From the NCBI GenBank assembly GCA_021826225.1, contig JAKBAV010000002.1:32483-96482 (forward strand): 64,000 nt of DNA, in the 5' to 3' direction. The translations under genes and the position numbers were made by a program. Under the pieces are notes generated by a model that saw only the letters and a list, made by a program, of their open reading frames with translations, was not told the DNA's origin and ran no database searches. Within the stretch, counting starts at the first letter, position 1. Each line of letters begins with the position of its first letter. This document shows positions 7,962-18,552 of the stretch, one piece after another. The stretch comes from Pseudomonadota bacterium (GTDB lineage: Bacteria > Pseudomonadota > Alphaproteobacteria > Acetobacterales > Acetobacteraceae).

Positions 7962-9016
7962 CCCCGCCGCACCAAACCGTGCGGCTGCACGACGCCCAGA
8001 TCCAGATGGGTAACCACGCCCGGTTTCGCGTCGCAGACCTGCGGCACCACCGTGGCCCCGACAATGCCGGTCCAGGGCAGGCCATGGAAGGGGTTGCGGC
8101 CATCCGCGTCCGGCGCCCCCATGAGATGGCAGACGAGCGGCGGCTCGCCCTTGATATTCACGCTGTAGCGCGCATCGCCGATTTCCCAGAGCGGGTCGAG
8201 ATCGGTGCCGAGCTGCCAGTAGAAATGATACACGATCAGCGGCGCGCCCTCGACCCAGGCGGTCCATTCATAATGCTGGCCGCCCACCATGCCCTTTTTC
8301 ACCACGCCATGCGGATGCACGATGTCGTTTTTGGCGCGTGAGACCTCAAGCCGGCTGGTGACGTTTTCGATCTCCTTGCCGAGGCCATGCGCGATCATCT
8401 CCATGGAGGAGTAGAAATACTTCCACGTATCCGGCGCGCGCCGCGGATTGGCGAGCAGCTCCTCGGGGTCGGCGCCGAAACCCATGATTTCAGTGTAGAT
8501 CATCGGGTTACGCAGCTTGTCGATGACCTCGGTGACCTCGATACAGTCGATCCGCGTCATCAGCCGCGCCAGGGTGAGCGGCAGAATATCGCCCGCGAAG
8601 CCCGGATGGATGCCGCAGCCATGATAGGAAACGCCGCCCGCCTTGCATGCCGCCTCGATCCGCGCGGCCTGTTCGGGGAAATATTTGTTCGGCAGGAACG
8701 GGCCGGCCGGCGAGATCACGTTCTTGCCCGATTCCAGCAGGCGGCAGACGAGGTCCAGCGTGGAGGCCGCCATGTTGAGCGGGGCGAACAGCACGCAATC
8801 CGCCTCAAGCGCCATGATCGCCTCGACATCATCGGTCGCGAACACGCCGGTTTTTGGCAGGCCCGCGATATCGCCCGCATCCTTGCCGACCTTTTCCGGG
8901 TTTGTGACGTAGACGCCGACGAGTTCAAGCTCCGGATTTTGGATGAAATGCCGCAGCGCCGCCTTGCCGACAGTGCCGGTGGCCCATTGGATTACTCGAT
9001 AGTTTTTTGTTGTCAT
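7958..9016 (-). CDS. Dihydrodipicolinate-reductase-like NAD(P)-dependent oxidoreductase
   Basis: A 352-residue NAD(P)-dependent enzyme with a Rossmann nucleotide-binding start (RVIQWATGTVGKAALRHF) and the architecture of dihydrodipicolinate reductase or 2,4-diaminopentanoate dehydrogenase relatives. A central GCGIHPGFAGDILPL stretch resembles the conserved segment of this group. Members outside lysine synthesis often occur in steroid or aromatic catabolic loci. It lies 31 bp downstream of an SDR gene on the same strand, so the two are probably cotranscribed. The substrate is unknown. Confidence 0.8.
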   Translation of the reverse strand: MTTKNYRVIQWATGTVGKAALRHFIQNPELELVGVYVTNPEKVGKDAGDIAGLPKTGVFATDDVEAIMALEADCVLFAPLNMAASTLDLVCRLLESGKNVISPAGPFLPNKYFPEQAARIEAACKAGGVSYHGCGIHPGFAGDILPLTLARLMTRIDCIEVTEVIDKLRNPMIYTEIMGFGADPEELLANPRRAPDTWKYFYSSMEMIAHGLGKEIENVTSRLEVSRAKNDIVHPHGVVKKGMVGGQHYEWTAWVEGAPLIVYHFYWQLGTDLDPLWEIGDARYSVNIKGEPPLVCHLMGAPDADGRNPFHGLPWTGIVGATVVPQVCDAKPGVVTHLDLGVVQPHGLVRRG

Positions 9017-9047
9017 AAGGCGTTATCCCATAAAAAATTCTTGTTGA

Positions 9048-9854
9048 TTAATTGACGCCGCGAACCTGCCCGCCATCGACGCGGTAATTCGCCCCGGTGA
9101 CAAAGCCGGAGCGCGGGCTCGCCAGGGTGCAGATGACCAGAGCCAGGTCCTCGGGCAAGCCGAGCCGGCCGGCGGGGGGGAGATCGAAGGCTTTTTCCTC
9201 GACCAGGCGGCGCGTGATTTCCTCGAAGCTCATCGTCTCGTCGTTATATTTCTTGCGGCCGAAGCGGATCAGCCCGTCCACCATGATGACGCCGGGGGAG
9301 ACGGTGTTGACCGTGACACCCACGCCTTTGAGGGCGCCGGCCAGGCTGACGGTGAAATTATTGAGTGCCGCCTTGGCACCGGAATAATCCGCACCGAGAT
9401 TGTTCGGCTGCACGGCGACGGCGCTGGAGACATTGATGACGCGGCCGAATTTCTGCGCCACCATGCCCGGTACGGCGAGGCGGGTGAGGCGCACGGCCGC
9501 AAGCATGTTGGAATGGTAGTTGGAAACATAGTCTTCCGGGGTGATTTCGATGGGGTTCCGCGTGGTGTTGCCCGTCGAGCTGCCGCCGGCATTATTGATG
9601 AGGATTTCGACATTGCCGCCCAGAGCCGCCACGGCTTCGGCATGCACGGCGGCGGCGCCGTCATCGGTCGAGAGATCGCCGATGGCGACGCCGGCTGCAT
9701 TGATTTCATGGGCGATTTTGGTGGCGCGCTCGCGGTTGCGGCCATGCACCACGACGGCGGCACCCTCCTCGGCGAGCATACGGGCGATGCCCTCGCCAAT
9801 GCCGCTGCTGCTGCCCGTGACGAGCACGCGCCGGCCCTTCAGTTGTAGATCCAT
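9048..9854 (-). CDS. SDR-family oxidoreductase
   Basis: A classical short-chain dehydrogenase/reductase of 268 residues. Visible motifs are GSSSGIG (14-20) for the cofactor, NNAG (87-90), catalytic S144, Y157 and K161 (YSGAK) and a C-terminal GANYRVDGG. It would interconvert an alcohol and a ketone. It is first in a two-gene unit with the dihydrodipicolinate-reductase-like gene. An ATGATTG/CAATCAT inverted repeat lies just upstream, and a strong stem-loop separates it from katG. Confidence 0.9.
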   Translation of the reverse strand: MDLQLKGRRVLVTGSSSGIGEGIARMLAEEGAAVVVHGRNRERATKIAHEINAAGVAIGDLSTDDGAAAVHAEAVAALGGNVEILINNAGGSSTGNTTRNPIEITPEDYVSNYHSNMLAAVRLTRLAVPGMVAQKFGRVINVSSAVAVQPNNLGADYSGAKAALNNFTVSLAGALKGVGVTVNTVSPGVIMVDGLIRFGRKKYNDETMSFEEITRRLVEEKAFDLPPAGRLGLPEDLALVICTLASPRSGFVTGANYRVDGGQVRGVN

Positions 9855-9869
9855 TTTGCTCCGCCCCTT

Positions 9870-9900
9870 ATGATTGCGTGACTATTGACCAGCCAATCAT
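9870..9900. promoter_or_regulatory. Inverted repeat upstream of SDR gene
   Basis: ATGATTG (9870-9876) and CAATCAT (9894-9900) form a 7-bp inverted repeat separated by 17 bp, 16 bp upstream of the SDR start on the minus strand. The symmetry and position fit an operator, but the arms are short and the regulator is unknown. Confidence 0.3.
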
Positions 9901-9913
9901 CCTCTGGGCGAAG

Positions 9914-9949
9914 GGCCGGACATACTCCCCTATGGGAGTATGTCCGGCC
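9914..9949 (-). terminator. Perfect 16-bp stem-loop after katG
   Basis: GGCCGGACATACTCCC (9914-9929) and GGGAGTATGTCCGGCC (9934-9949) pair perfectly around the loop CTAT. The hairpin begins 12 bp beyond the katG stop on the minus strand. There is no T-run on either side, so it may act as a 3'-end stabiliser or Rho-assisted terminator instead of a classical intrinsic terminator. Confidence 0.6.
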
Positions 9950-9961
9950 GGCATGGCCTTA

Positions 9962-12277
<2,316 letters not shown>

Positions 12278-12290
12278 TTATCATCTCAAG

Positions 12291-12309
12291 CCATCGATAT
12301 TATCGATGG
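12291..12309. promoter_or_regulatory. 19-bp palindrome upstream of katG
   Basis: CCATCGATA-T-TATCGATGG is a perfect inverted repeat with one central base, about 120 bp upstream of the katG start and 63 bp after the TetR stop. It contains ATCG-N7-CGAT, the kind of spacing seen in LysR-type sites such as OxyR boxes, but it is not the textbook OxyR motif. There is no T-run, so an operator is likelier than a terminator. Confidence 0.45.
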
Positions 12310-12371
12310 AATCAGACTCACGCTTCATGGGCCGGATGATCGCGGGCCGCCGGGCATGGCCGGATTGCCGC

Positions 12372-13013
12372 CTACCAACTGCCCCGGGCCTCGATAAGCA
12401 GACGCACGGCGCCATCGACCCAGGCCCGGCGGGTGGCGGGGGGGATTTTGCTCTTCGTCATCATGGCGATGACGTATCGGCCAAGCATGAGGTAGATACA
12501 GGCCTCGGCGACGGCGACAGGATCGCGGCAGGCGATGCCATCGATGACGGCACGCTCGCCGATGAAGGCGGCAAGCTGGGCGATGCCGAGCTGGCTGCGT
12601 TCCGTGGCGGCCCGGCCGAGCTCGGGAAAGCGATGCGACTCGCTGTAGATGAGCCGGTTCACCTCCAGCAGCTCGCCGGTGAGGCTGACATCAAGCCCTT
12701 GGTTCAAATAGGCTTTCAGCCCGGATTCGAGATCGTAATGGTGCAGTGGCATGGAGGCGGGCAAACGCTCCATATGCATGTACATGACAGCACGGAACAG
12801 CGCCTCCTTGGAGGCGTAGCGCGAGTAGAGCGTGGTCTTGGAGGCGCCGGCTGCCTTCACGATACGGGTAAGCGAGGCGCCGCCATAGCCATGCTGCAGA
12901 AATTCCTTCAACGCCGCCGCGAGCAGCTCCGCCTCCACGGCGGCGGCCTCGTCCAGTTTCGGGCGCCCGCGGGAACGCCCCGCCATGGCCGGCCTATCCC
13001 GCGCCGTCGCCAT
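12372..13013 (-). CDS. TetR/AcrR-family transcriptional regulator
   Basis: A 213-residue one-component regulator. A basic N-terminal tail (RSRGRPKL) precedes the TetR helix-turn-helix at about residues 46-66 (ASLTRIVKAAGASKTTLYSR). The rest is the helical ligand-binding and dimer domain. ATG at 13013 has GAGGTG about 7 bp upstream; an alternative start at 12986 has no better site. It lies 37 bp downstream of the enoyl-CoA hydratase gene, so it is probably cotranscribed with it. The ligand is unknown. Confidence 0.9.
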   Translation of the reverse strand: MATARDRPAMAGRSRGRPKLDEAAAVEAELLAAALKEFLQHGYGGASLTRIVKAAGASKTTLYSRYASKEALFRAVMYMHMERLPASMPLHHYDLESGLKAYLNQGLDVSLTGELLEVNRLIYSESHRFPELGRAATERSQLGIAQLAAFIGERAVIDGIACRDPVAVAEACIYLMLGRYVIAMMTKSKIPPATRRAWVDGAVRLLIEARGSW

Positions 13014-13050
13014 TATCGCATCACCTCATGAGCTTTCACGGTCATTTGCT

Positions 13051-14022
13051 TTATATGTTTCGTGCGCGCCCCTTATAGCTCAAGCGCCACTCGGGGGGGT
13101 AGAGGCTGTCATTATCCTTGACCGCGGCGGCGAGCCCTTTTTCGAATGTAGCGGCGTCGACGTTCAGTTCGCCGCCATCGGGCTTGACCATCGGCAGCAT
13201 CGCCTCCAGCCAGCCGGCCAGCATACTGCCCATATATTCCCCCTGGCTCTGCTTGAATACTTCAAAAAATGTCTTCTGCATAACAATCGTATCGGTCGGG
13301 CGGTTACGGGCGCAGGCAAGGGCGAATTTCATCGTTTCGTCTTCCAGCCTGTCGCGCGGCACCACGCTGTTGACGAAGTTGCATTCCTGCATTTCGCGCG
13401 CCGTGAAGGGGCGGCCGGTGAACACCATTTCCTGGAATTTTCGCAGGCCCATCGTCTGCGCCCATTGCCACATGCGCGCCGCCCAGCCGACATAGCGGAA
13501 GGCGGAATGACCGAACAGGGCATCATCCGAGGCGATGACCATATCGGCATCGGCGGCCTGGTAGAAATGCCAGCCATAGCAATAGCCCTTGGCCTCGACG
13601 ATGCTGATTTTTTTGAAATCCTGCAGGCTACGCAGGCCGAAATTTGAATTGGCGTAAAGATTGGTGACGCCGGCGAGATAGCGGTAGGAGCCTTTCGGTG
13701 GATAGTTCACGCCCTCATCCGCGCCGATCTTGAATTCCGGCAGCACCGAATAATCGGGATCGTCCGAGAACATGCCGGCCATTTCGGGCAGGTCGGCGCC
13801 GCTGCCGAAATGCTCGCCGCTGCCGCGGATGATGAGCACCTTGACGTCGTCATCGACATTGGCGCGCAGCACGAGATCGGCGAAGCGGTGCCGGGCGGCT
13901 ATGGTGGGGGCGTTGAGAGCCTCGGGGCGATGGAGGGTTATGGTGGCGATTTTTGTCGCGCCATCCTTCTCATACAGGACAATGTCCTCCGGCGCGGGCC
14001 GGCCGGATTCGCTTTTGCTCAT
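13051..14022 (-). CDS. Enoyl-CoA hydratase/isomerase family protein
   Basis: A 323-residue crotonase-fold protein, longer than the usual 260. The core shows HRPEALNAPT near residue 32, an oxyanion-hole region GEHFGSGADLPEM and a second conserved stretch KGYCYGWHFYQAADADMVI. The usual GGG of the second region is replaced by CYGW, so the reaction may differ from simple hydration. It is transcribed divergently from the TetR gene at 14213, and the shared gap carries one of the RGAACR-N11-YGTTCT sites. It probably processes a CoA thioester in the catabolic pathway to its right. Confidence 0.85.
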   Translation of the reverse strand: MSKSESGRPAPEDIVLYEKDGATKIATITLHRPEALNAPTIAARHRFADLVLRANVDDDVKVLIIRGSGEHFGSGADLPEMAGMFSDDPDYSVLPEFKIGADEGVNYPPKGSYRYLAGVTNLYANSNFGLRSLQDFKKISIVEAKGYCYGWHFYQAADADMVIASDDALFGHSAFRYVGWAARMWQWAQTMGLRKFQEMVFTGRPFTAREMQECNFVNSVVPRDRLEDETMKFALACARNRPTDTIVMQKTFFEVFKQSQGEYMGSMLAGWLEAMLPMVKPDGGELNVDAATFEKGLAAAVKDNDSLYPPEWRLSYKGRARNI

Positions 14023-14103
14023 ATGCCCCTCCCCTTTGCGCCGCCATGCCGGGCGGCGCCAAAAGCGTAGGGTGATAGTCTGAGCATGACCATCGCATAT
14101 CCT

Positions 14104-14126
14104 GGAACAGAACGGCTTGCCGTTCT
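14104..14126. promoter_or_regulatory. Shared operator site A (GGAACA-N11-CGTTCT)
   Basis: GGAACA (14104-14109), 11 bp, CGTTCT (14121-14126). A tighter perfect palindrome AGAACGGC-TT-GCCGTTCT (14109-14126) lies within it. It sits midway between the divergent enoyl-CoA hydratase and TetR genes, about 80-90 bp from each start. The same half-sites and spacing recur at 14939, 16667 and 25278. Confidence 0.65.
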
Positions 14127-14212
14127 AGGGTGCAATCCCTGGCCCTTCATGATATGAAGCTCCACCCGCGATCGAAAATAAATAAAATCAAGGGATGAGG
14201 AGTGGAGGTCAG

Positions 14213-14926
14213 ATGATGACTGTAAACGCCATGGCGTTGAGGCCCGCCGGCATGGCGCCGCCGATGATGGTTTTCGACCCGACTCTGCCGATCCCCCGCC
14301 TGGGTGGAGCCGTGCCGGGAGGGGATGCATTCGGGCAGAATCAGCGCAACCGGCGCTCCATGATCCTGGCCGCGATACGCCGCCTGCTGGTGAATGAAGG
14401 CCTTGCCGGGGTGACCGTGCGGCGGATAGCGGAATGCTCCGGCCATGCCGTGCAGACCATCTATAACCTCGTCGGCCCGCGCGATCTCGCCATTACCGAG
14501 GCGGTGACCGAATACTCGCAATATGTCTGCCTGACCGCGAACCCCAACCCGGCGGACCCGCATGCGGCGGTGCGGATGATCGACCGGGAATTACGCTCGA
14601 TCGAGGTCCATCCGGAATTCTGCCGCAATGTATGCCAGATCTATTTTAGTGAATCGCGTGGCATATTCTATGATTTCCGTGCGCGGCAGACCAGGATGCT
14701 GCATGGTTTCCTGGTGCAGCAGCAGAAATCCGGGGTAATCCGCCCCGGCGCCGACACACGCGGCATGGCCGAGAATTTCATGCTGTTCATGGGTGCGGTG
14801 TTTGTTGAATGGTCGGATTCCTGCCTGCCGCGCGAACAATTGCGCCAGCGGCTATACGCCGGGTATCACGGCATCATGGCCGATGCGATCCAGCCCGCGG
14901 CGCGGTGGGGCCAGACCGGCGACTAA
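14213..14926 (+). CDS. TetR-family transcriptional regulator
   Basis: A 237-residue TetR-like regulator with an unusual 45-residue N-terminal extension rich in Met, Pro and Gly before the DNA-binding helices. The helix-turn-helix is at about 66-86 (AGVTVRRIAECSGHAVQTIY). The C-terminal part is the ligand and dimer domain. GGAGGT lies 3 bp before ATG 14213 and 6 bp before ATG 14216, so either may be used. It is divergent from the enoyl-CoA hydratase and directly upstream of the P450 run. Because shared operator sites flank it on both sides, it is the best candidate regulator of the cluster (inference). Confidence 0.88.
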   Translation: MMTVNAMALRPAGMAPPMMVFDPTLPIPRLGGAVPGGDAFGQNQRNRRSMILAAIRRLLVNEGLAGVTVRRIAECSGHAVQTIYNLVGPRDLAITEAVTEYSQYVCLTANPNPADPHAAVRMIDRELRSIEVHPEFCRNVCQIYFSESRGIFYDFRARQTRMLHGFLVQQQKSGVIRPGADTRGMAENFMLFMGAVFVEWSDSCLPREQLRQRLYAGYHGIMADAIQPAARWGQTGD

Positions 14927-14938
14927 AATGCCAAGCCT

Positions 14939-14961
14939 GGAACAAGCCCGCCGCGTGTTCT
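14939..14961. promoter_or_regulatory. Shared operator site B (GGAACA-N11-TGTTCT)
   Basis: GGAACA (14939-14944), 11 bp, TGTTCT (14956-14961), starting 12 bp after the TetR stop and ending 90 bp before the first P450 start. It shares the longer prefix CCTGGAACA with site A. Confidence 0.65.
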
Positions 14962-15051
14962 CGCATTTGGGCATGGGGCTGGTTCAAGCTGATTGTTCCG
15001 CCAGCACGGCGGCGATAGTTTCGCCTGCCTAAGCGCAGGAGAACGCTCACC

Positions 15052-16350
15052 ATGGCTGCTGGCTGCCCCCATGATATTGCAGGGATGACATTGCAGGGCA
15101 ACGAGACGCGGCTTGACCCGTTGATCCGCAACAACCCGTTTGCCTTCTATGAAGCGATGCGCGCGCAGCGGCCAGTCTATTACGATCCTGGTCTCGATGT
15201 GTATCTCGTGAGCCGCTACGATGATGCGAGCACCGTGCTGCGCGATGCCGTGACCTATTCGCTCGAACATGGCTATCAGGATCGCTACGCCAACGGCCAT
15301 GTCGAGGAGTTCGCCGCGATCATGGCGCGCGAGGGTGGCGGCTTCATCCGCGACCTGGCGATTGACCCGCCTGGCCATACGCGGCTGCGCAAGCTGACCG
15401 AGCAGGCGTTCACCGCGCATCGCGTAAGGGAGTTGGAGCCGCGGATCGCGCAGATCGCCGCGGCGCTGATCGAGCCGCTGGCCGAACGCGGCCATGCCGA
15501 TGGCATGAAGAATATCGCGGCACCGTTGACCGCGCGGATTATATGCGAGCAGATGGGTTTTGATTTTGATAAGCTGGGGGCTGAGAAGATCGCGCTGTGG
15601 ACGACCGCCGTTCTGGCGCAGATAGGGCGGATGCAGACGCGCGATGAAATGCTCGCCAATGCCACGGTGATGTGCGAGCTGCAGCATTATGTTATGGCGC
15701 GCATCCGGGAACGCGAAGCTGTGCCGCGCGAGGATCTGGTCTCCGATCTCATCCATGCGCGCATCGCCGGAGATACGAGTCCGGCGCTGTCCTTCGAGGA
15801 GCAGGTATCCACCGTGCGTGGCTTTCTGATAGCCGGGAATGATACCACGGCGGCGGCGATTGCCAATTTGTTTCTCGTGCTGGCGACGCAGGAGGGGCTG
15901 GCGGACTGGCTGTATGCGCGGATCGATGATGACCGCATCATGGCGCGTTTCGTCGAAGAGGTGTTGCGGCTGCGGCCGCCAGTGCATGGGCTGTTTCGTA
16001 CGGCGATGCGGGATGTGGAACTGGGCGGCACGTTCATTCCCGCCGGGGCGCAGCTCTGCATCATGTTCGCCTCGGCGAATTACGATACTGCGAAATTTGC
16101 CTGCCCGGAACGGCTTGACCTTGAGCGCGCCAATGTCGGCTCCAATCTCACATTCGGGGCGGGTATTCACCGCTGCGTCGGTGCCGCGCTGGCGCGCATG
16201 GAAATCCGGGTGGCGGCGCGCGAGATTATCAGGCGGCTGGATGACATAAGGCTGGCGGTGCCGGTGGAGCAGCTCAGCTATCTGCCGACGCTGGCGACGC
16301 ATACGCTGGAGCGTCTGCCATTGCTGTTCAGAAGGCGGAAAGCGGCATGA
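15052..16350 (+). CDS. Cytochrome P450 (first of two)
   Basis: A soluble bacterial class I type P450 of 432 residues. The I-helix oxygen-binding stretch is FLIAGNDTTAAAIAN, the K-helix ExxR lies in EEVLRLRPPVHG, and the haem loop FGAGIHRCVG has its Cys ligand at residue 375. It would hydroxylate a hydrophobic substrate using electrons from a ferredoxin and reductase; no partner gene is adjacent, the nearest ferredoxin in the window being at 57045. AGGAGA lies upstream of ATG 15052. Its stop overlaps the ATG of the ABM-like gene. Confidence 0.95.
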   Translation: MAAGCPHDIAGMTLQGNETRLDPLIRNNPFAFYEAMRAQRPVYYDPGLDVYLVSRYDDASTVLRDAVTYSLEHGYQDRYANGHVEEFAAIMAREGGGFIRDLAIDPPGHTRLRKLTEQAFTAHRVRELEPRIAQIAAALIEPLAERGHADGMKNIAAPLTARIICEQMGFDFDKLGAEKIALWTTAVLAQIGRMQTRDEMLANATVMCELQHYVMARIREREAVPREDLVSDLIHARIAGDTSPALSFEEQVSTVRGFLIAGNDTTAAAIANLFLVLATQEGLADWLYARIDDDRIMARFVEEVLRLRPPVHGLFRTAMRDVELGGTFIPAGAQLCIMFASANYDTAKFACPERLDLERANVGSNLTFGAGIHRCVGAALARMEIRVAAREIIRRLDDIRLAVPVEQLSYLPTLATHTLERLPLLFRRRKAA

Positions 16351-16655
16351 GCGATGGCGTCATCATCACCATCGACATGGTCATCAAGCCGGAGCTGGCG
16401 GAGGCGGTATGTGCAGGTATCCCCGGCATGTTCACCCTGACCGTCACGTTCAAGGGCTTCCGCTCCATTCGCGTGGTGCGGCACAAGGATGCGGCCAATC
16501 ATCTGCTGATCGTCGAACACTGGGATGCGGAGGAGGATTACCGGGCCTATGAGGCCTGGCGCAACCGCGATGGCGAAATGGACCGGGCGCGGGAGCATCT
16601 GCTTTCACTGAAGGCGGAGGTATGGCCAGGGCTGATCGGCTTTGCCGCGCGGTGA
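16347..16655 (+). CDS. Antibiotic-biosynthesis-monooxygenase (ABM)-like small protein
   Basis: A 102-residue protein with the dimeric alpha-beta barrel pattern of ABM-domain proteins (ITIDMVIKPELAEAV; FRSIRVVRHKDAANHLLIVEHWDAEEDYRAYEAWR). Members act as cofactor-free oxygenases or as small stress-related proteins. It overlaps the P450 stop by four bases, so translation is coupled. A direct part in the pathway is likely but its reaction is unknown. Confidence 0.75.
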   Translation: MSDGVIITIDMVIKPELAEAVCAGIPGMFTLTVTFKGFRSIRVVRHKDAANHLLIVEHWDAEEDYRAYEAWRNRDGEMDRAREHLLSLKAEVWPGLIGFAAR

Positions 16656-16666
16656 ACGGGAATATT

Positions 16667-16689
16667 GGGACAGGCGGAGGCGATGTTCT
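16667..16689. promoter_or_regulatory. Shared operator site C (GGGACA-N11-TGTTCT)
   Basis: GGGACA (16667-16672), 11 bp, TGTTCT (16684-16689), one mismatch from the motif in the left half. It lies in the 82-bp gap between the ABM-like gene and the amidohydrolase, 48 bp before the latter's start, and suggests an internal promoter for the downstream genes. Confidence 0.5.
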
Positions 16690-16737
16690 AACCTGCGCCG
16701 CGGCATTGCCGTCGGCTGATGCTAGGGATTTACCCGT

Positions 16738-18018
16738 ATGATCAGTTTTACCAATGCCCGGATTTTTGATGGCACCGCGATGCGCCCGGAACGCGGCACG
16801 GTGACGCTGGATGGCGCGCGGATTGCCGCCGTGACGGGGGCTGACGCGCCAGCGCCGGATGGGGCGATCGACCTTGGTGGCATGGTGCTGATGCCGGGGC
16901 TCATCACCTGCCACTATCATGCCGATTTTTATAAATTCACTCTCGCGCAGGGGCTGGCCGGCGATCCGCTGGGCAAAGAGCTGCCGCCGGGGGTGCTGAT
17001 GGCGATTGCCGTGCGCAACGCCGGCGTGCTGCTGGAAAGCGGTTTTACCGGGTATGTGGGCGCCGCGTGCGGGCATGACATCGATGCCCAGCTCAAGCTC
17101 GCCATCGCCGAGGGCATCGTGCCTGGCCCGCGCCTGAGGGCGTGCAGCCCGCATGTGGGGACCACGGCGGATTTGAACGACAGCCGGAAATGGTGGCGGC
17201 GCATGCAGACTCCGGGGACCGATGTGTTCGGCGACGGGCCCGATGAGTTGCGCAGGATGGTACGCGAGTTCATCCGCCGCGGGGCGCAGACGATAAAGAT
17301 ATTCGCCAGCCGTGGGCATGGCTTTCCGGGCCCGTGCGCGCGCAACATGGACCGCGATGAGATCGCGACGATTGTGCGCGCGGCGCATGGGCGCGGCGCC
17401 AAGGTGCGCGCTCATGTCGCGGACAAGGCGATGATCATGGAGTGCATCGCGCTTGGCGTGGATATCATCGACCATGGCGATGAGGTGGATGACGAGGTGA
17501 TCGGGGCGATGGCGGCGGCGGGAAGTTTCTGGGTGCCGAGCCTGATCTATCCGCAATGCCTGATGCAACTGGGCTGGGATGAGCCGGGCATGCGCGCGTT
17601 ATATGAGAACGTGCGGGCGCATCTGCCACTGGCGCAAAAAGCCGGCGTGAGGATATTGCCCGGTGATGATTACAGCGGCGTGTTCCGTGATGTTTTGGCG
17701 GATGATCCGCTGGACCATCAGGTAGGATGTTACGGGCGCGAATTCGCGTATTACGGCGCCATCGCGGGGCTCCGGGCGGAAGATGTGCTCGGCTGGGGCA
17801 CGAAAAACGCCGGTGCGGCGCTGCTCGACGGCGAGGATGTTCTGGGCGTTATCGCGCCCGGGGCGCTGGCCGATCTCATCGTCATCGATGGCGATCCGCT
17901 GGCGGATCTTTCGCTTCTCGCGCGGCCGCGCGAGGCGCTGAAAGCCGTGATCCGCGATGGGGTGTTTGTCATCGACCGCTTAACCCGGGCCACGGCCCCG
18001 AGGAGCATTGCCGCATGA
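16738..18018 (+). CDS. Amidohydrolase-family metal hydrolase
   Basis: A 426-residue member of the amidohydrolase superfamily. The first metal ligands H59 and H61 are in GLITCHYHADF. Later conserved points are TIKIFAS (candidate bridging Lys), RAHVADKA, DIIDHGDEV and ILPGDDYSG (candidate catalytic Asp). The C-terminal beta-sandwich resumes at DLIVIDGDPL, as in imidazolonepropionase-like members. It could hydrolyse a cyclic amide, lactone or similar ring. Its TGA overlaps the following ATG. Shared operator site C precedes it. Confidence 0.88.
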   Translation: MISFTNARIFDGTAMRPERGTVTLDGARIAAVTGADAPAPDGAIDLGGMVLMPGLITCHYHADFYKFTLAQGLAGDPLGKELPPGVLMAIAVRNAGVLLESGFTGYVGAACGHDIDAQLKLAIAEGIVPGPRLRACSPHVGTTADLNDSRKWWRRMQTPGTDVFGDGPDELRRMVREFIRRGAQTIKIFASRGHGFPGPCARNMDRDEIATIVRAAHGRGAKVRAHVADKAMIMECIALGVDIIDHGDEVDDEVIGAMAAAGSFWVPSLIYPQCLMQLGWDEPGMRALYENVRAHLPLAQKAGVRILPGDDYSGVFRDVLADDPLDHQVGCYGREFAYYGAIAGLRAEDVLGWGTKNAGAALLDGEDVLGVIAPGALADLIVIDGDPLADLSLLARPREALKAVIRDGVFVIDRLTRATAPRSIAA

Positions 18019-18548
18019 TGTTGCCCGCACAGCGAAACAGGAACTTCATGCAGCTTTGCTGGGTGGTGCCTGCGCTTGAAGCCGCGATCGAGCATTGGGT
18101 GAAATTTTCCGGCGCGGGGCCCTTCTTCGTGTTCGAGAGCCTGCATTTCGAGGATGGCATCTATCGCGGCGCGCCCGCCGATATCGCCCCTTGCCGTGCC
18201 GCCATCGGGCAGTTTGGCGATATGCAGATCGAGCTTGTGGAACAGACCGGCGATGGCACGGGGCTGTGGGGCGAGATGGTGCCGAAGGGGCGGCTCGGGT
18301 TTCACCATGCCGGGCTCTATTGCACCGATTATGCGGCGGAGCGCGCGGCCTATCTCGATGCCGGGAATGCGATGGTGTTCGAGGGGCTGATGATGGGGGC
18401 GAAGACCTGCTATATCGATACGGTGCAGACGCTGGGCTTCATGATCGAGCTGATCACGGCCAATCCGGTCGCGGCGCATGTGTTCCAGCAATTTCATGAG
18501 GCTTCCATAGGGTGGGATGGGCGCGATCCCATTCGCACGCTGGGCTGA
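18015..18548 (+). CDS. VOC-family protein (glyoxalase/extradiol-dioxygenase fold)
   Basis: A 177-residue single-subunit VOC protein. The start MMLPAQRNRNFMQLCWVV leads into the first beta-alpha module (VVPALEAAIEHWVKFSGAGPFFVFE); the second module includes LGFHHAGLYCTDYAAERAAYLDAGN. His residues in FHHAGLYC could bind metal. The ATG at 18015 overlaps the amidohydrolase stop. It may be an epimerase, isomerase or ring-cleaving oxygenase of the pathway; the sequence does not decide. Confidence 0.8.
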   Translation: MMLPAQRNRNFMQLCWVVPALEAAIEHWVKFSGAGPFFVFESLHFEDGIYRGAPADIAPCRAAIGQFGDMQIELVEQTGDGTGLWGEMVPKGRLGFHHAGLYCTDYAAERAAYLDAGNAMVFEGLMMGAKTCYIDTVQTLGFMIELITANPVAAHVFQQFHEASIGWDGRDPIRTLG

Positions 18549-18552
18549 GGCG

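Noticed and set aside
14104..14126. LexA-type SOS box
   Set aside because: Alphaproteobacterial LexA sites are GTTC direct repeats with 7-bp spacing; the site here is an inverted repeat and the genes are catabolic.
15039..15046. AGAACG near the first P450 start as another cluster half-site
   Set aside because: It overlaps the ribosome-binding site and has no partner half-site at the right spacing.
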